Source of the DNA: Qipengyuania sp. ABI-127-1
GTDB lineage: Bacteria; Pseudomonadota; Alphaproteobacteria; Sphingomonadales; Sphingomonadaceae
Reading direction: 5' to 3'
DNA: 64,000 nucleotides
Assembly (NCBI GenBank): GCA_022953095.1
Contig: JALJCR010000001.1
Location: 1,026,501 to 1,090,500, forward strand
The notes below the pieces were generated by a model. The model saw only the letters and a program-made list of their open reading frames with translations. It made no database searches and was not told where the DNA came from. Of the stretch, positions 1-9,643 are shown in pieces (positions within the stretch are counted from its first letter, which is position 1; each line of letters begins with the position of its first letter). Both the position numbers and the translations under genes were made by a program.

Positions 1-259
1 GGTTGCGGAACGAGCCGAGAAACAGCTTGAGGCTCTTCGATTCCACGATCGTTTCGCCCGGCGCATAGTCGATCACCAGATGCGCGAAATCGGGCTGACC
101 TGTCACCGGACAGAGCGAGGTGAACTCGGGCACGGCAAAGCGGACCATGTAGAGCTGGCCCGTGCGTGGATTGGGTACGTAATCGAGTTCCGCTTCGTCG
201 GGCGAGGCGGGCAGCGCGGTATTGGCGCCGAGGAATTTGGGGGCAGGTGTGTCGCTCAT
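1..259 (-). CDS. queF: NADPH-dependent 7-cyano-7-deazaguanine reductase QueF (partial, N-terminal part)
   Basis: QueF reduces preQ0 to preQ1 in queuosine biosynthesis for tRNA wobble modification, in the cytosol. The reverse strand encodes about 86 N-terminal residues beginning [17 protein letters not shown], and the window edge cuts the rest. The stretch [15 protein letters not shown] holds the nucleophilic cysteine of the T-fold reductase, and [14 protein letters not shown] is the family's substrate-binding segment. The ATG complements positions 257-259. It diverges from the gene at 380 across 120 bases in which I see no clear riboswitch. Confidence 0.93.
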   Translation of the reverse strand, partial: MSDTPAPKFLGANTALPASPDEAELDYVPNPRTGQLYMVRFAVPEFTSLCPVTGQPDFAHLVIDYAPGETIVESKSLKLFLGSFRN

Positions 260-379
260 GTCGCGCTCCTGCCGCGAACCGCCGCGCAGCGCAAGCCGGG
301 GCTTGGAAGCCTGCCCTTCAGTACCTATTCAGCGCGGCTCTGCACTTTTGCGGCCCCTGATCCCACGAAACGACCTGCA

Positions 380-1480
380 ATGGCCTTTCCCTTCCGTACC
401 CTTCTTATCGCCGTGGCAGTGGTGCTGCCGGCTGCGGCACACGCGCAGTCGACCAACGAATTCTCGCTCGAACCGGCGCCCACACCTACCGCGACGCCGC
501 AGGCGCAAGGCCCCGCCGATACGCGCAGCGGCGTGCAAATCGGGCCGCGGGTGGTCAACACGCCGACACCTGCGCCCTCGCCGACGCCGAGACCTACGCC
601 CGAAGCTCCTCCGGTCGATGCCGCCGCGACGCGGGAGGTTCCAACCGCGCTGCCAGTGCCGCGCAATACCCCGCTACCCACGATCACACCGCGCGCGGTG
701 GAAACCCGCGATGTGTCACCTCTTCCGGACCGCCCGGATGCGGCACCGGCAGCTCGCGAAGGAGCGGCTGCGACTCCGCTTGCGCGTCCCAGCGCGACAC
801 CGTCGACCGCGCCGGAACCCTTGCCGGAAGCCGAGGACACACACGCCGAAGAGAGATTGCCGTGGCGGCTGATTGCAGCGGCGGCGGCCTTGCTAGCGCT
901 CCTTGGGGCCGGTTTCCTGTTCCACAAGCGCCGCAACGGAACAGTGGTGCACGATATCGAACGTCCGGTCGTTGCCCGCGCCAAGCCGACCGCCGCTGTT
1001 CCTCTGGCAGATGCGGTGCAGCTCCAGGTCGAAAGCGAAAAGCTGATTCGCAGCGCTGCCTTCGCCACGCTCAGATATCGCCTGACGCTGAGGAATCGAA
1101 CCGATGCCCAACTGACCGATATCGCAGTCGGGATCGATCTGGTTTCGGCCCATGCCAATGCGGCGATGGAAGAGCAGGTCGCGATCGAGAGCACTGCGCT
1201 CGAGAAACGGCACGAGATTGCCCGTATCGCGCCTCGTCAGTTCGTCACGCTCGACGGCCAGGTACAGCTCCCGCTCGCCCAGGCGCATGTCATCCGGCAG
1301 GGTCGGCTTCCCCTGCTGGTGCCGCTGATGCGTGTGCGGGTGGACGGGTCGGGCGAGGGTGCCTTGCTGAAAACTTTCGTGGTCGGGCTCGGCTCGCCCG
1401 GTGGGGGGCGCCTGCAACCCATCCGGCTGGACGAAGGGCCGCGTACATACGGGCAAATTTCCCAGCGCGAGCTTGCCTAG
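380..1480 (+). CDS. Signal-peptide, Pro/Thr-rich, single-span membrane protein of unknown function
   Basis: I do not recognise a named family. Of the possible starts I take ATG 380, because it begins a clean signal peptide (residues 1-22, cleavage after AHA). Residues about 30-155 are rich in proline, threonine and alanine, like a flexible periplasmic linker. A hydrophobic helix follows at about 161-180 with KRR directly after it, which would place the C-terminal domain (about 190-366) in the cytoplasm. That domain is soluble and beta-rich in appearance, with phrases such as LRYRLTLRNRTDAQLTDIAV that recall an immunoglobulin-like fold. The function is unknown. It may be cotranscribed with the sulfurtransferase 31 bases downstream. 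Confidence 0.7.
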   Translation: MAFPFRTLLIAVAVVLPAAAHAQSTNEFSLEPAPTPTATPQAQGPADTRSGVQIGPRVVNTPTPAPSPTPRPTPEAPPVDAAATREVPTALPVPRNTPLPTITPRAVETRDVSPLPDRPDAAPAAREGAAATPLARPSATPSTAPEPLPEAEDTHAEERLPWRLIAAAAALLALLGAGFLFHKRRNGTVVHDIERPVVARAKPTAAVPLADAVQLQVESEKLIRSAAFATLRYRLTLRNRTDAQLTDIAVGIDLVSAHANAAMEEQVAIESTALEKRHEIARIAPRQFVTLDGQVQLPLAQAHVIRQGRLPLLVPLMRVRVDGSGEGALLKTFVVGLGSPGGGRLQPIRLDEGPRTYGQISQRELA

Positions 1481-1511
1481 CTCGACTTAGTCCCTTCCGG
1501 CGGCTAACCGG

Positions 1512-2351
1512 ATGGTGATGGACAGTCTTGTTTCGACTCAATGGCTCGCTGACAATCTCGATACCGAAGATCTCGTCGTGGTGGATGCAACGATGCATTT
1601 GCCCGACAGTCCACGTAAGAGTTCGGTCGAATTCGTCGAAGGGCATGTGCCGGGCGCGCGTTTTCTCGATCTGGTGAGTTTTGTCGATACGGCCTCTTCA
1701 GTGCCCAAGGCCCTGCCGGACGCGCGGCAGTTCGCCGACCGGCTGAGCCAGATGGGAATAGAGCCCAGCAGCCGCGTGGTCCTGTATGATGACAGCCAGA
1801 TCAGGACCGCCGCGCGAGCTTGGTTCATCTTGCGACTTTACGGCTTCGACCAGGTTGCGATTCTCGATGGTGGACTCGGAAAATGGAAAAGCGAAGGGCG
1901 CCCGCTCGAACAAGGCGCGGCATCGTCCGCGCAAAGCACTTATCCGGCGCCCCATGCGCTGCGTGCGGTTCGCTCCAAGACGGACATGCTCGCCAATTGC
2001 CGCTCGCGCGCCGAGCAGGTCGTGGATGCTCGCGATACCGCGCGTTTCGCGGGTGAGGATGGCAGCGGCTCAGAGGGTCATATTCCGGGGGCAGCGAACG
2101 TGCATTATCCCGCGCTTTTGGCTGCCGACGGAACCTATCGTTCCGCCGAGGAAATCCGATCGATCTTCGCTGCTGCGGGTATCGATCTCGACAGGCCGGT
2201 CGTCACCTCCTGCAATAGCGGGATGACCGCCTGCGTTCTTGCTTTCGGTCTGCATCTCGCGGGCAAGGACGACGTTTCCGTCTATGACGGTAGCTGGCTG
2301 GAATGGAGCGACGACCCAGATCTGCCCAAGGAAAAGGGGGCGGCGCGCTGA
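1512..2351 (+). CDS. sseA: Thiosulfate/3-mercaptopyruvate sulfurtransferase
   Basis: A two-domain rhodanese of 279 residues that moves sulfur from 3-mercaptopyruvate or thiosulfate to thiol acceptors such as cyanide or thioredoxin. The C-terminal active loop reads CNSGMTAC, with the catalytic cysteine at residue 234. Its form (C-x-S-G-x-T) is closer to mercaptopyruvate than to thiosulfate sulfurtransferases. The N-terminal rhodanese domain lacks a cysteine in the equivalent loop (VLYDDSQ region), as usual. ATG 1512 and ATG 1518 are both possible starts. The stop codon is two bases before metC, so the two sulfur genes look cotranscribed. Confidence 0.9.
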   Translation: MVMDSLVSTQWLADNLDTEDLVVVDATMHLPDSPRKSSVEFVEGHVPGARFLDLVSFVDTASSVPKALPDARQFADRLSQMGIEPSSRVVLYDDSQIRTAARAWFILRLYGFDQVAILDGGLGKWKSEGRPLEQGAASSAQSTYPAPHALRAVRSKTDMLANCRSRAEQVVDARDTARFAGEDGSGSEGHIPGAANVHYPALLAADGTYRSAEEIRSIFAAAGIDLDRPVVTSCNSGMTACVLAFGLHLAGKDDVSVYDGSWLEWSDDPDLPKEKGAAR

Positions 2352-2353
2352 TA

Positions 2354-3565
2354 ATGGCGGATGAGGACGACAGCAGGTATCGCCCCGCGACACGCCTTGT
2401 CACAGGGGGGCGGTCGGGCAGCTTTTCCCGGGATGTGGTCAATCCGCCGATCTGGCGCGCAAGCACGCATCTTTACGCCGATTGCGCGGACCTCAGGGCT
2501 CGCAAGAGCAGCAATCAGGATGGTTCGTTCTTCTATGGCCGCCGCGGTGCGCCAACGCAGTGGGCCTTGTGCGAAGCGCTGACGGCGCTGGAGCCCGGAG
2601 CTGCGGGAACGGTGCTCTACCCCAGCGGTCTGGCTGCCCTCGCGGGGGCCCTCCTCGCGGTCCTGCGCAGTGGTGACGTTCTGCTGGTGGCCGATAATGC
2701 CTATGATCCCACGCGCAGTACCGCGATGGGGTTGCTCAAGACCTTCGGCGTCGAGCACCGCTTCTTCGACCCGCTCGATCTCGAAGCATATGAAGCGGCG
2801 TTCTGCGAACGGACCCGTGCGGTGATGCTGGAAGTGCCGGGCAGTCTGACGATGGAGGTCTGCGATATTCCCGCGCTGGCCCGTATCGCACGGGCCAAGG
2901 GGGCGGTGAGCCTGGTCGACAACACCTGGGCTACCGCGCTTGGTTTTGCCGCCCTTGGCCACGGTTGCGATATCGCAATTACCGCGCTGACCAAGCATGT
3001 GGGTGGGCATTCCGACGTGATGATGGGGGCGGCGAGTGCGGGTGAGCGCTGGTATCGCCGCTTGCGGCTCGGTGCGCAGCAGCTAGGCTTTGTCGTCTCG
3101 CCCGACGATGCGGCCTTGGTCCTGCGCGGATTGCGCACGATGGGCGTCAGGCTGGAGCGGCAAAGTGCCAGCGCGCTCGCCATTGCCGAATGGCTTGCGA
3201 GCCGGAAAGAGGTCGCGCATGTCCTTTCTCCGATGCTGTCCGGCACGCCGGGCCATGCCCTGTGGCAGCGCGATTTCACCGGAGGCTGCGGCCTGTTCAG
3301 TTTTGTCTTGAAAGGGCGCGACGATGCGGCGCGCTGCCGCCTTGTCGATCGGCTGGAGCTGTTCGGCATCGGCTATAGCTGGGGCGGGTTCGAAAGCTTG
3401 GCATTGCCGTTCGATGTCGAACCGGTGCGCAGCAAGATGCCGTGGCCGAAGCCGGGCTGGGGGGTTGAGGATCGTCATGCCATCCGTGTATCCATCGGGC
3501 TGGAAGATACCCATGATCTTATCGCCGATCTGGCCAATGGCTTTGCGGCACTGAACGAAGGATAG
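2354..3565 (+). CDS. metC: Cystathionine beta-lyase (Cys/Met metabolism PLP enzyme)
   Basis: A PLP-dependent enzyme of 403 residues that would cleave cystathionine to homocysteine, pyruvate and ammonia in methionine synthesis. The Schiff-base lysine is in ALTKHVGGHSD (Lys214), and the fold-I segments SGLAALAGAL and DNTWAT are clear. ATG 2354 is preferred over an upstream in-frame start because it gives the family's usual N-terminus and sits two bases after the sseA stop. The MetC assignment rests on overall resemblance. A related gamma-lyase or sulfhydrylase activity is possible but less likely. Confidence 0.87.
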   Translation: MADEDDSRYRPATRLVTGGRSGSFSRDVVNPPIWRASTHLYADCADLRARKSSNQDGSFFYGRRGAPTQWALCEALTALEPGAAGTVLYPSGLAALAGALLAVLRSGDVLLVADNAYDPTRSTAMGLLKTFGVEHRFFDPLDLEAYEAAFCERTRAVMLEVPGSLTMEVCDIPALARIARAKGAVSLVDNTWATALGFAALGHGCDIAITALTKHVGGHSDVMMGAASAGERWYRRLRLGAQQLGFVVSPDDAALVLRGLRTMGVRLERQSASALAIAEWLASRKEVAHVLSPMLSGTPGHALWQRDFTGGCGLFSFVLKGRDDAARCRLVDRLELFGIGYSWGGFESLALPFDVEPVRSKMPWPKPGWGVEDRHAIRVSIGLEDTHDLIADLANGFAALNEG

Positions 3566-3567
3566 AC

Positions 3568-4635
<1,068 letters not shown>

Positions 4636-4732
4636 ATTGCTGCGCGCACAGCGTCTGTTTCAAAATCTGGCCTTCCTTGTGGCACACGCATTCTGATTGG
4701 CGCCGGGCCGGGATACGCCGCATCTTGCGGGC

Positions 4733-5491
4733 ATGGCAAAATCCGGAACCATTTATCTCGTTGGCGCGGGGCCGGGCGATCCCGACCTGCTGACGATCCG
4801 TGCTGCAAGGCTGATCGAGCGGGCACGTGTAATCGTCCATGACGGTCTCGTCGATCCCGCGATTCTGAATCTCGCCCGCGCGGATGCCGAACTGATTTCA
4901 GTGGCGAAGCGTCGGTCGCACCATACCCTCCCGCAGGAGGAGATCAGCGATTTGCTGGTGCGGATCGCGCGGTCGGGCGGGGATGTCGTCCGTTTGAAGG
5001 GCGGTGATCCATTCATTTTCGGGCGCGGCGGCGAGGAAGCCGAAGTCGCCCGTGCCGCTGGCGTTGCGGTCGAAGTCGTCCCCGGCATCAGCGCCGCCAA
5101 TGGGGCGGCGGCGGCGGCGCAGATCGCGCTGACCCACCGTGATGCATCGAGCATCGTCAGCTTCGTGGCCGGCCAGTGCAAGGGCTTGAAGGACCAGGAT
5201 TGGGCCGGGCTTGCCGGTAAGGGTCGCACGCTGGTGATCTATATGGGCGTGAAGACCGCCCCGCAGATTGCCGACAAGCTGATGGAAGACGGCCTGGCCC
5301 CCGATATGCCTGTGGCGGTGATCGAGAACGGCACCCGGCCCGAAATGCGGGTTCTGCGCGGGCTGCTGGCCGGTCTGCCCAACCTCGTCGAGCGTGAAGA
5401 GGTCGTCAGCCCGGCACTGATCGTGATCGGCGAAGTCACCGCACGCGACGATGCAACACTGGCCATGACCGCTCGGGAGGCCGCGCGATGA
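4733..5491 (+). CDS. cobA: Uroporphyrinogen-III C-methyltransferase
   Basis: A SAM-dependent enzyme of 252 residues that dimethylates uroporphyrinogen III to precorrin-2, the precursor of the sirohaem that CysI needs. The N-terminal signature LVGAGPGDPDLLT and VVPGISAANGA are the SUMT SAM-binding motifs. ATG 4733 is chosen because it sits just before that motif; an upstream in-frame start adds 12 unrelated residues. No CysG dehydrogenase/chelatase domain is fused, so that step must be encoded elsewhere. It overlaps the DUF2849 gene by ATGA and opens the sulfite-reduction cluster. Confidence 0.95.
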   Translation: MAKSGTIYLVGAGPGDPDLLTIRAARLIERARVIVHDGLVDPAILNLARADAELISVAKRRSHHTLPQEEISDLLVRIARSGGDVVRLKGGDPFIFGRGGEEAEVARAAGVAVEVVPGISAANGAAAAAQIALTHRDASSIVSFVAGQCKGLKDQDWAGLAGKGRTLVIYMGVKTAPQIADKLMEDGLAPDMPVAVIENGTRPEMRVLRGLLAGLPNLVEREEVVSPALIVIGEVTARDDATLAMTAREAAR

Positions 5492-5784
5492 GGCTGCTGA
5501 CCGGAAACGATCTCAAGACTGGCGCCGTCACATGGTGGACCGGCAGCGACTGGTCGATCCATATCGAGGACGCGGTCGATGTGACGGGGAGCGAAGACGA
5601 AATCGCCCGGAGCGAGGAGGCCGCGCGGCGGGTAAACGTGCCCTATGCGGTCGATGCCGAACTGCATGAGGGCAACCCCCGGCCTTCGCACATCAAGGAG
5701 CGCGTTCGCGCGCTCGGCCCCACCGTCCGCCCCGACCTGACCCTCAAGCCCGCCGATCCCGAAATCGGCAATTGGGTGATCTGA
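5488..5784 (+). CDS. DUF2849 domain protein, sulfite-reductase-associated
   Basis: A small cytosolic protein of 98 residues with no signal peptide or membrane segment. It matches the DUF2849 family (MRLLTGNDLKTGAVTWW, then RPSHIKERVRALGPTVRPDL), found next to cysI in many alphaproteobacteria. The biochemical role is not established; position suggests an accessory to sirohaem sulfite reductase, perhaps in cofactor loading or electron delivery. It overlaps cobA by four bases and cysI by one (TGATG), so translation is probably coupled. Confidence 0.88.
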   Translation: MRLLTGNDLKTGAVTWWTGSDWSIHIEDAVDVTGSEDEIARSEEAARRVNVPYAVDAELHEGNPRPSHIKERVRALGPTVRPDLTLKPADPEIGNWVI

Positions 5785-7418
5785 TGTACGCATACGACCA
5801 ATACGACCAGGCGATGGTCGACGCCCGCGTGGAAGAATTCCGTGATCAGGCGCGTCGCCGTCTCGAAGGGAAGCTGACCGAAGACCAGTTCAAGCCATTG
5901 CGGCTGATGAACGGCCTCTACCTGCAACTCCACGCCTATATGCTGCGTGTCGCCATCCCCTATGGCACGCTCGACAGCCGCCAGATGCATGCCCTGGCCG
6001 ACATCGCCGATAAATACGATCGCGGTTACGGCCACTTCACGACGCGGCAGAATATCCAGTACAACTGGATCAAGCTGGAGGATGCGGCGGATATCCTGGC
6101 TGATCTGGCCAAGGTCGAGATGCATGCCATCCAGACCAGCGGCAACTGCATCCGCAATATCAGTTCGGACCATTTCGCCGGCGCTGCGGCCGACGAGATC
6201 GTCGATCCGCGACCCTATGCCGAACTGCTGCGCCAATGGTCCAGCTTCCACCCAGAATTCAGTTACCTGCCGCGCAAGTTCAAGATCGCTGTCATCGCCA
6301 GCGAGACCGATCGGGCAGCCATGCGGTTGCACGATATCGGCATCAACATCGTGAAAAACGATGCGGGCGAGCTGGGTGCGGCATTCTATGTCGGCGGCGG
6401 CATGGGCCGCACGCCGATGATCGCGCCCTGCATCAATCCCTTCGTGCCGCTCGACCAGCTCGTGACCTATGCCGAGGCGTGTCTGCGGGTCTACAACCGC
6501 TACGGTCGCCGCGACAACAAGTACAAGGCGCGGATCAAGATCCTCGTCCACGAACTGGGCGCGGAGGAATATACAAGGCAGGTGGAACAGGAGTTCGAAC
6601 ACCTTCTTGATCAGGGTGTGGAACCGCCGCTTGCCGAACTTGATCGGATCAGGACCTTCTTCGATGACCCGCTGTTCGACACTCGCGCTGCGTACGAAAT
6701 CGATCGCAGCGATCCCGACTTCGCCCTGTGGGTCGATCGCAACACGGTTCCGCACAAGGCCGATGGCTATGTTTCGGCTGTGATCAGCTTGAAGCCAGTC
6801 GGCGGCATTCCCGGCGATGCCACCGCCGAACAGATGCGGCTGATGGCCGATCTGGCCAAGGATTACAGCTTCGACGAGCTGCGCGTCATGCACACGCAGA
6901 ACATCGTCCTGCCGCATGTCCGCAAGGCCGACCTCCACGCGCTGTGGACCGCGCTAGAAGAGGCGGGTCTGGGCAGCCCCAATCTCGACACCGTCGAGGA
7001 CATTATCGCCTGCCCCGGCCTCGACTATTGCAGCCTCGCCAATGCCCGCTCGATCCCGATCGCGCAGCGCATTTCAGAGCGTTTCGCCAAGACCGGCAAG
7101 ACCGGTACTCTGGGCCAGCTGAAGCTCAAGATTTCGGGCTGCATCAATGCCTGCGGGCATCACCATGCTGGCCATATCGGTATCCTCGGCGTCGACCGGA
7201 AAGGCGTCGAGAATTATCAGCTCCTGCTTGGCGGGAGCGAGGCCGAGGATGTCAGCCTAGCCAAAATCACCGGCCCGGGTTTCGACGAACATGGCATCGT
7301 CGATGCGGTCGAAACCGTGACCACCGTCTACGAGAACGAGCGCCAGGACGGCGAACGTTTCGTGGACACTTACCGCCGCATCGGCATGAACCCCTTCAAG
7401 GAGGCGCTCTATGGCTGA
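5784..7418 (+). CDS. cysI: Sulfite reductase haemoprotein (nitrite/sulfite reductase family)
   Basis: A protein of 544 residues that would reduce sulfite to sulfide by six electrons using sirohaem and a 4Fe-4S cluster. The four cluster ligands are visible as C410-x5-C416 (CPGLDYC) and C453-x3-C457 (CINAC), and two ferredoxin-like half domains precede them. ATG 5784 overlaps the DUF2849 stop. The electron donor is not obvious because no cysJ flavoprotein is nearby. A nitrite reductase is the alternative, but clustering with cysH and cobA favours sulfite. Confidence 0.94.
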   Translation: MYAYDQYDQAMVDARVEEFRDQARRRLEGKLTEDQFKPLRLMNGLYLQLHAYMLRVAIPYGTLDSRQMHALADIADKYDRGYGHFTTRQNIQYNWIKLEDAADILADLAKVEMHAIQTSGNCIRNISSDHFAGAAADEIVDPRPYAELLRQWSSFHPEFSYLPRKFKIAVIASETDRAAMRLHDIGINIVKNDAGELGAAFYVGGGMGRTPMIAPCINPFVPLDQLVTYAEACLRVYNRYGRRDNKYKARIKILVHELGAEEYTRQVEQEFEHLLDQGVEPPLAELDRIRTFFDDPLFDTRAAYEIDRSDPDFALWVDRNTVPHKADGYVSAVISLKPVGGIPGDATAEQMRLMADLAKDYSFDELRVMHTQNIVLPHVRKADLHALWTALEEAGLGSPNLDTVEDIIACPGLDYCSLANARSIPIAQRISERFAKTGKTGTLGQLKLKISGCINACGHHHAGHIGILGVDRKGVENYQLLLGGSEAEDVSLAKITGPGFDEHGIVDAVETVTTVYENERQDGERFVDTYRRIGMNPFKEALYG

Positions 7419-7836
7419 TACCCTGCGCTATCGCGACGATGAGCCCGTCGATCACCCGGCGGTTACCGTCGATTCCTTTCTGGACCAGTCGAATGCCACT
7501 GCCGTGAGGATCGAACCGGGCGACGATGCGCGCGCTCTGGTGCCGCATCTCGAAAGGCTGGCTCTCATCGAAGTGAACTTTCCCGCCTTCGGTGACGGGC
7601 GCGGATATTCCTCCGCCCGCATTCTGCGCGAAGCCGGATACGAGGGTGAGCTTCGCGCTGTCGGCGATGTTCTGGTCGACCAATTGGCCTATATGCGCCG
7701 GTGCGGTTTCGACGCCTTCGAACCGGACAAGCAATTCGATATGGACGATGTGGCAGCCGCGCTCGAAAGATGGCCCGGAGTTTACCAGCAGGCAGCGGAC
7801 GATCGCACGCCGATCTGGTCCAAACGGCACGCATGA
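7411..7836 (+). CDS. DUF934 domain protein, sulfate-assimilation-associated
   Basis: A soluble protein of 141 residues of the DUF934 family. The typical core is LALIEVNFPAFGDGRGYSSA followed by LREAGYEGELRAVGDVLVDQ. It is nearly always encoded between sulfite reductase and PAPS/APS reductase genes in alpha-, beta- and gammaproteobacteria. Its reaction is unknown, and the context implies help with assimilatory sulfate reduction. It overlaps cysI by eight bases and cysH by four (ATGA), which places it firmly inside the operon. Confidence 0.92.
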   Translation: MADTLRYRDDEPVDHPAVTVDSFLDQSNATAVRIEPGDDARALVPHLERLALIEVNFPAFGDGRGYSSARILREAGYEGELRAVGDVLVDQLAYMRRCGFDAFEPDKQFDMDDVAAALERWPGVYQQAADDRTPIWSKRHA

Positions 7837-8588
7837 ACGCAGTGCGCGCTATCGACCGCATCGATACCGGCCCCCGCTTCACCGAGCAGGATGCCATCCG
7901 CCTCAACCGGATGTTTCGCGGCACGGAGACGGAGGAATGGCTGCGCGCAGTGATCGAGGGCAGTCTGGTCGGCGATACGGCGGTGGTGTCGAGCTTCGGC
8001 GCGGAGAGCGCGGTGTTGCTGCATCTGATTGCGCAGGTCGATCCCACGGTGCCGGTGCTTTTCCTGGAGACGGGCAAGCATTTCCCCGAAACACTCGCCT
8101 ATCGCGATGAGTTGACCGATCGTCTGGGCCTCAACCGGGTCGATCTATACCCCGAGATCGCGGATCTCGAGGCGCGCGACGAAAGCGGGCTGAGGTGGTC
8201 CTACGATCCCGATGGGTGCTGCGAATTGCGCAAGGTCAAGCCGTTGGAGACGGCTCTGGCGGGCTTCGATGCGAGCTTCACGGGGCGCAAAGCGTTCCAA
8301 TCCGCCACCAGGGCCAACCTACCGCGCTTCGAAGTCGATTCGTCCGATGCGCAGGGTCGCCTGAAGATCAATCCGCTGATCGATTGGTCTTCAGAGGATA
8401 TCGCTGCCTATTTCGAACGCCACGATCTGCCGCGCCATCCATTGGTCGAACGCGGCTTCCCCAGCATCGGCTGTTCACCCTGCACGCGCCAGGTTTCCGC
8501 AGGCGAAGACCCCCGCGCGGGCCGCTGGTCCGGCTGGGACAAGGTCGAATGCGGGATCCACAAGCCCGGCGAGGAACCGTTCCTGTAG
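7833..8588 (+). CDS. cysH: Phosphoadenylyl/adenylyl-sulfate reductase
   Basis: A 251-residue reductase of activated sulfate to sulfite with a reduced thiol donor. Visible motifs are the PP-loop SSFGAESAVLL, ETGKHFPET and the catalytic ECGIH near the C-terminus (Cys240). A CC pair (129-130) and C214-x2-C217 are also present. These four cysteines are the 4Fe-4S ligands of the APS-reducing type, so APS rather than PAPS is the expected substrate. ATG 7833 overlaps the DUF934 stop; longer in-frame starts lie inside that gene. It is the last gene of the cobA-cysH cluster. Confidence 0.94.
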   Translation: MNAVRAIDRIDTGPRFTEQDAIRLNRMFRGTETEEWLRAVIEGSLVGDTAVVSSFGAESAVLLHLIAQVDPTVPVLFLETGKHFPETLAYRDELTDRLGLNRVDLYPEIADLEARDESGLRWSYDPDGCCELRKVKPLETALAGFDASFTGRKAFQSATRANLPRFEVDSSDAQGRLKINPLIDWSSEDIAAYFERHDLPRHPLVERGFPSIGCSPCTRQVSAGEDPRAGRWSGWDKVECGIHKPGEEPFL

Positions 8589-8607
8589 GAGCGTGATGCG
8601 GGGAAGG

Positions 8608-8683
<76 letters not shown>

Positions 8684-8731
8684 GACCGGGAACAGCGCCT
8701 TTCGGGCAATCCGGCGCGAATGTCCAGACCC

Positions 8732-9643
8732 TCAAAGCCATCCTTTTTTGCGATACCAATCGGCGGTCGATCGCAGCCCCTCTTCCCCTTCGATCCGGGG
8801 CGACCAGACCGCTTCGGGCACCTTCTTGGAAGACCGCGCAACCCAGTTGGGATGCGTCATGTAACCCACCCGGTCGGCTGTGAGGCGTGCCTTGTCGCCG
8901 CGCAGCATCCGGTCGAGCTTCGCGGCACTTTCCAATACCGATTGGGGCAGGTGGGGGGCAAAGATCGGTCGCCCGACTGCCTTGCCGATCGCCTTGGCCA
9001 TTTCCTTGTGCGACCAACCACCTTCGCGCCCGTCGTCGGGCTCGAACATGCGGCGGCGGACGAGGGCGGGGGAGGCATCGACAAGATCGAGCAGCAGCCG
9101 GGCAAGATCCTCGACATGGATGATCGAACTCGCTCCGCCTGGAGGCAAGGGGACAAAGCCGAATTTCGCGCTGCGGAACATCTCGAAATAATCGATATCG
9201 TGCGGGCCATAGACGCCGGGTGGGCGCACGATGGTCCAGTCGAGCCCGCTTGCCTCGACCAGCTTCTCCGCCTTTGCCTTGGATGCGCCATAGGCGGACA
9301 GGTCCGGCTCGCGTGCAGAAAGCGAGGAAACGAAAATGAAGCGCTTTGCCTGCGCCTGTTTCGCAGCCGCGATCAGCCGTGCGGTGCCGCCGACATTGGC
9401 CACTTCGAATTGGCCGGGGTCGGGGGTGTTGGTGAGGCCGGCAACATGAATGACGGCGTCGGCCTGGTGACACAGGCTTGCGAGCGCGGCAGGATTCGAG
9501 AGGTCGCCCTCGATCCAGTCGACGTGGGGGCGCGGGCCTTGCGTGCGGCGGGTGAGTGCGCGCAGGGGGTCCTCGCGCCGGACCGCCTCGTCGAGCACGG
9601 CCTTGCCGACGAAACCGGTGGCACCGGTCAATGCGATGGTCAT
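8732..9643 (-). CDS. NAD(P)-dependent epimerase/dehydratase-like protein (atypical SDR, NDUFA9-like)
   Basis: A Rossmann-fold protein of 303 residues. The nucleotide-binding motif GATGFVG lies at residues 6-12, and a long-chain atypical-SDR core follows (YGASKAKAE, with the SDR Tyr and Lys, then IVRPPGVYGPHD). Such proteins act on nucleotide sugars or, as NDUFA9-like proteins, bind NADPH in respiratory complex I; the substrate cannot be told. ATG at 9643 directly precedes the motif, and longer in-frame starts run back into proB. It overlaps the proB stop by ATGA, so the two are translationally linked. Confidence 0.82.
   Translation of the reverse strand: MTIALTGATGFVGKAVLDEAVRREDPLRALTRRTQGPRPHVDWIEGDLSNPAALASLCHQADAVIHVAGLTNTPDPGQFEVANVGGTARLIAAAKQAQAKRFIFVSSLSAREPDLSAYGASKAKAEKLVEASGLDWTIVRPPGVYGPHDIDYFEMFRSAKFGFVPLPPGGASSIIHVEDLARLLLDLVDASPALVRRRMFEPDDGREGGWSHKEMAKAIGKAVGRPIFAPHLPQSVLESAAKLDRMLRGDKARLTADRVGYMTHPNWVARSSKKVPEAVWSPRIEGEEGLRSTADWYRKKGWL

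Noticed and set aside
4679-4695. A TGGCAC element upstream of cobA resembling a sigma-54 promoter
   Set aside because: The -24 part fits, but the -12 part reads TTCTG and lacks the essential GC at the ten-base spacing.
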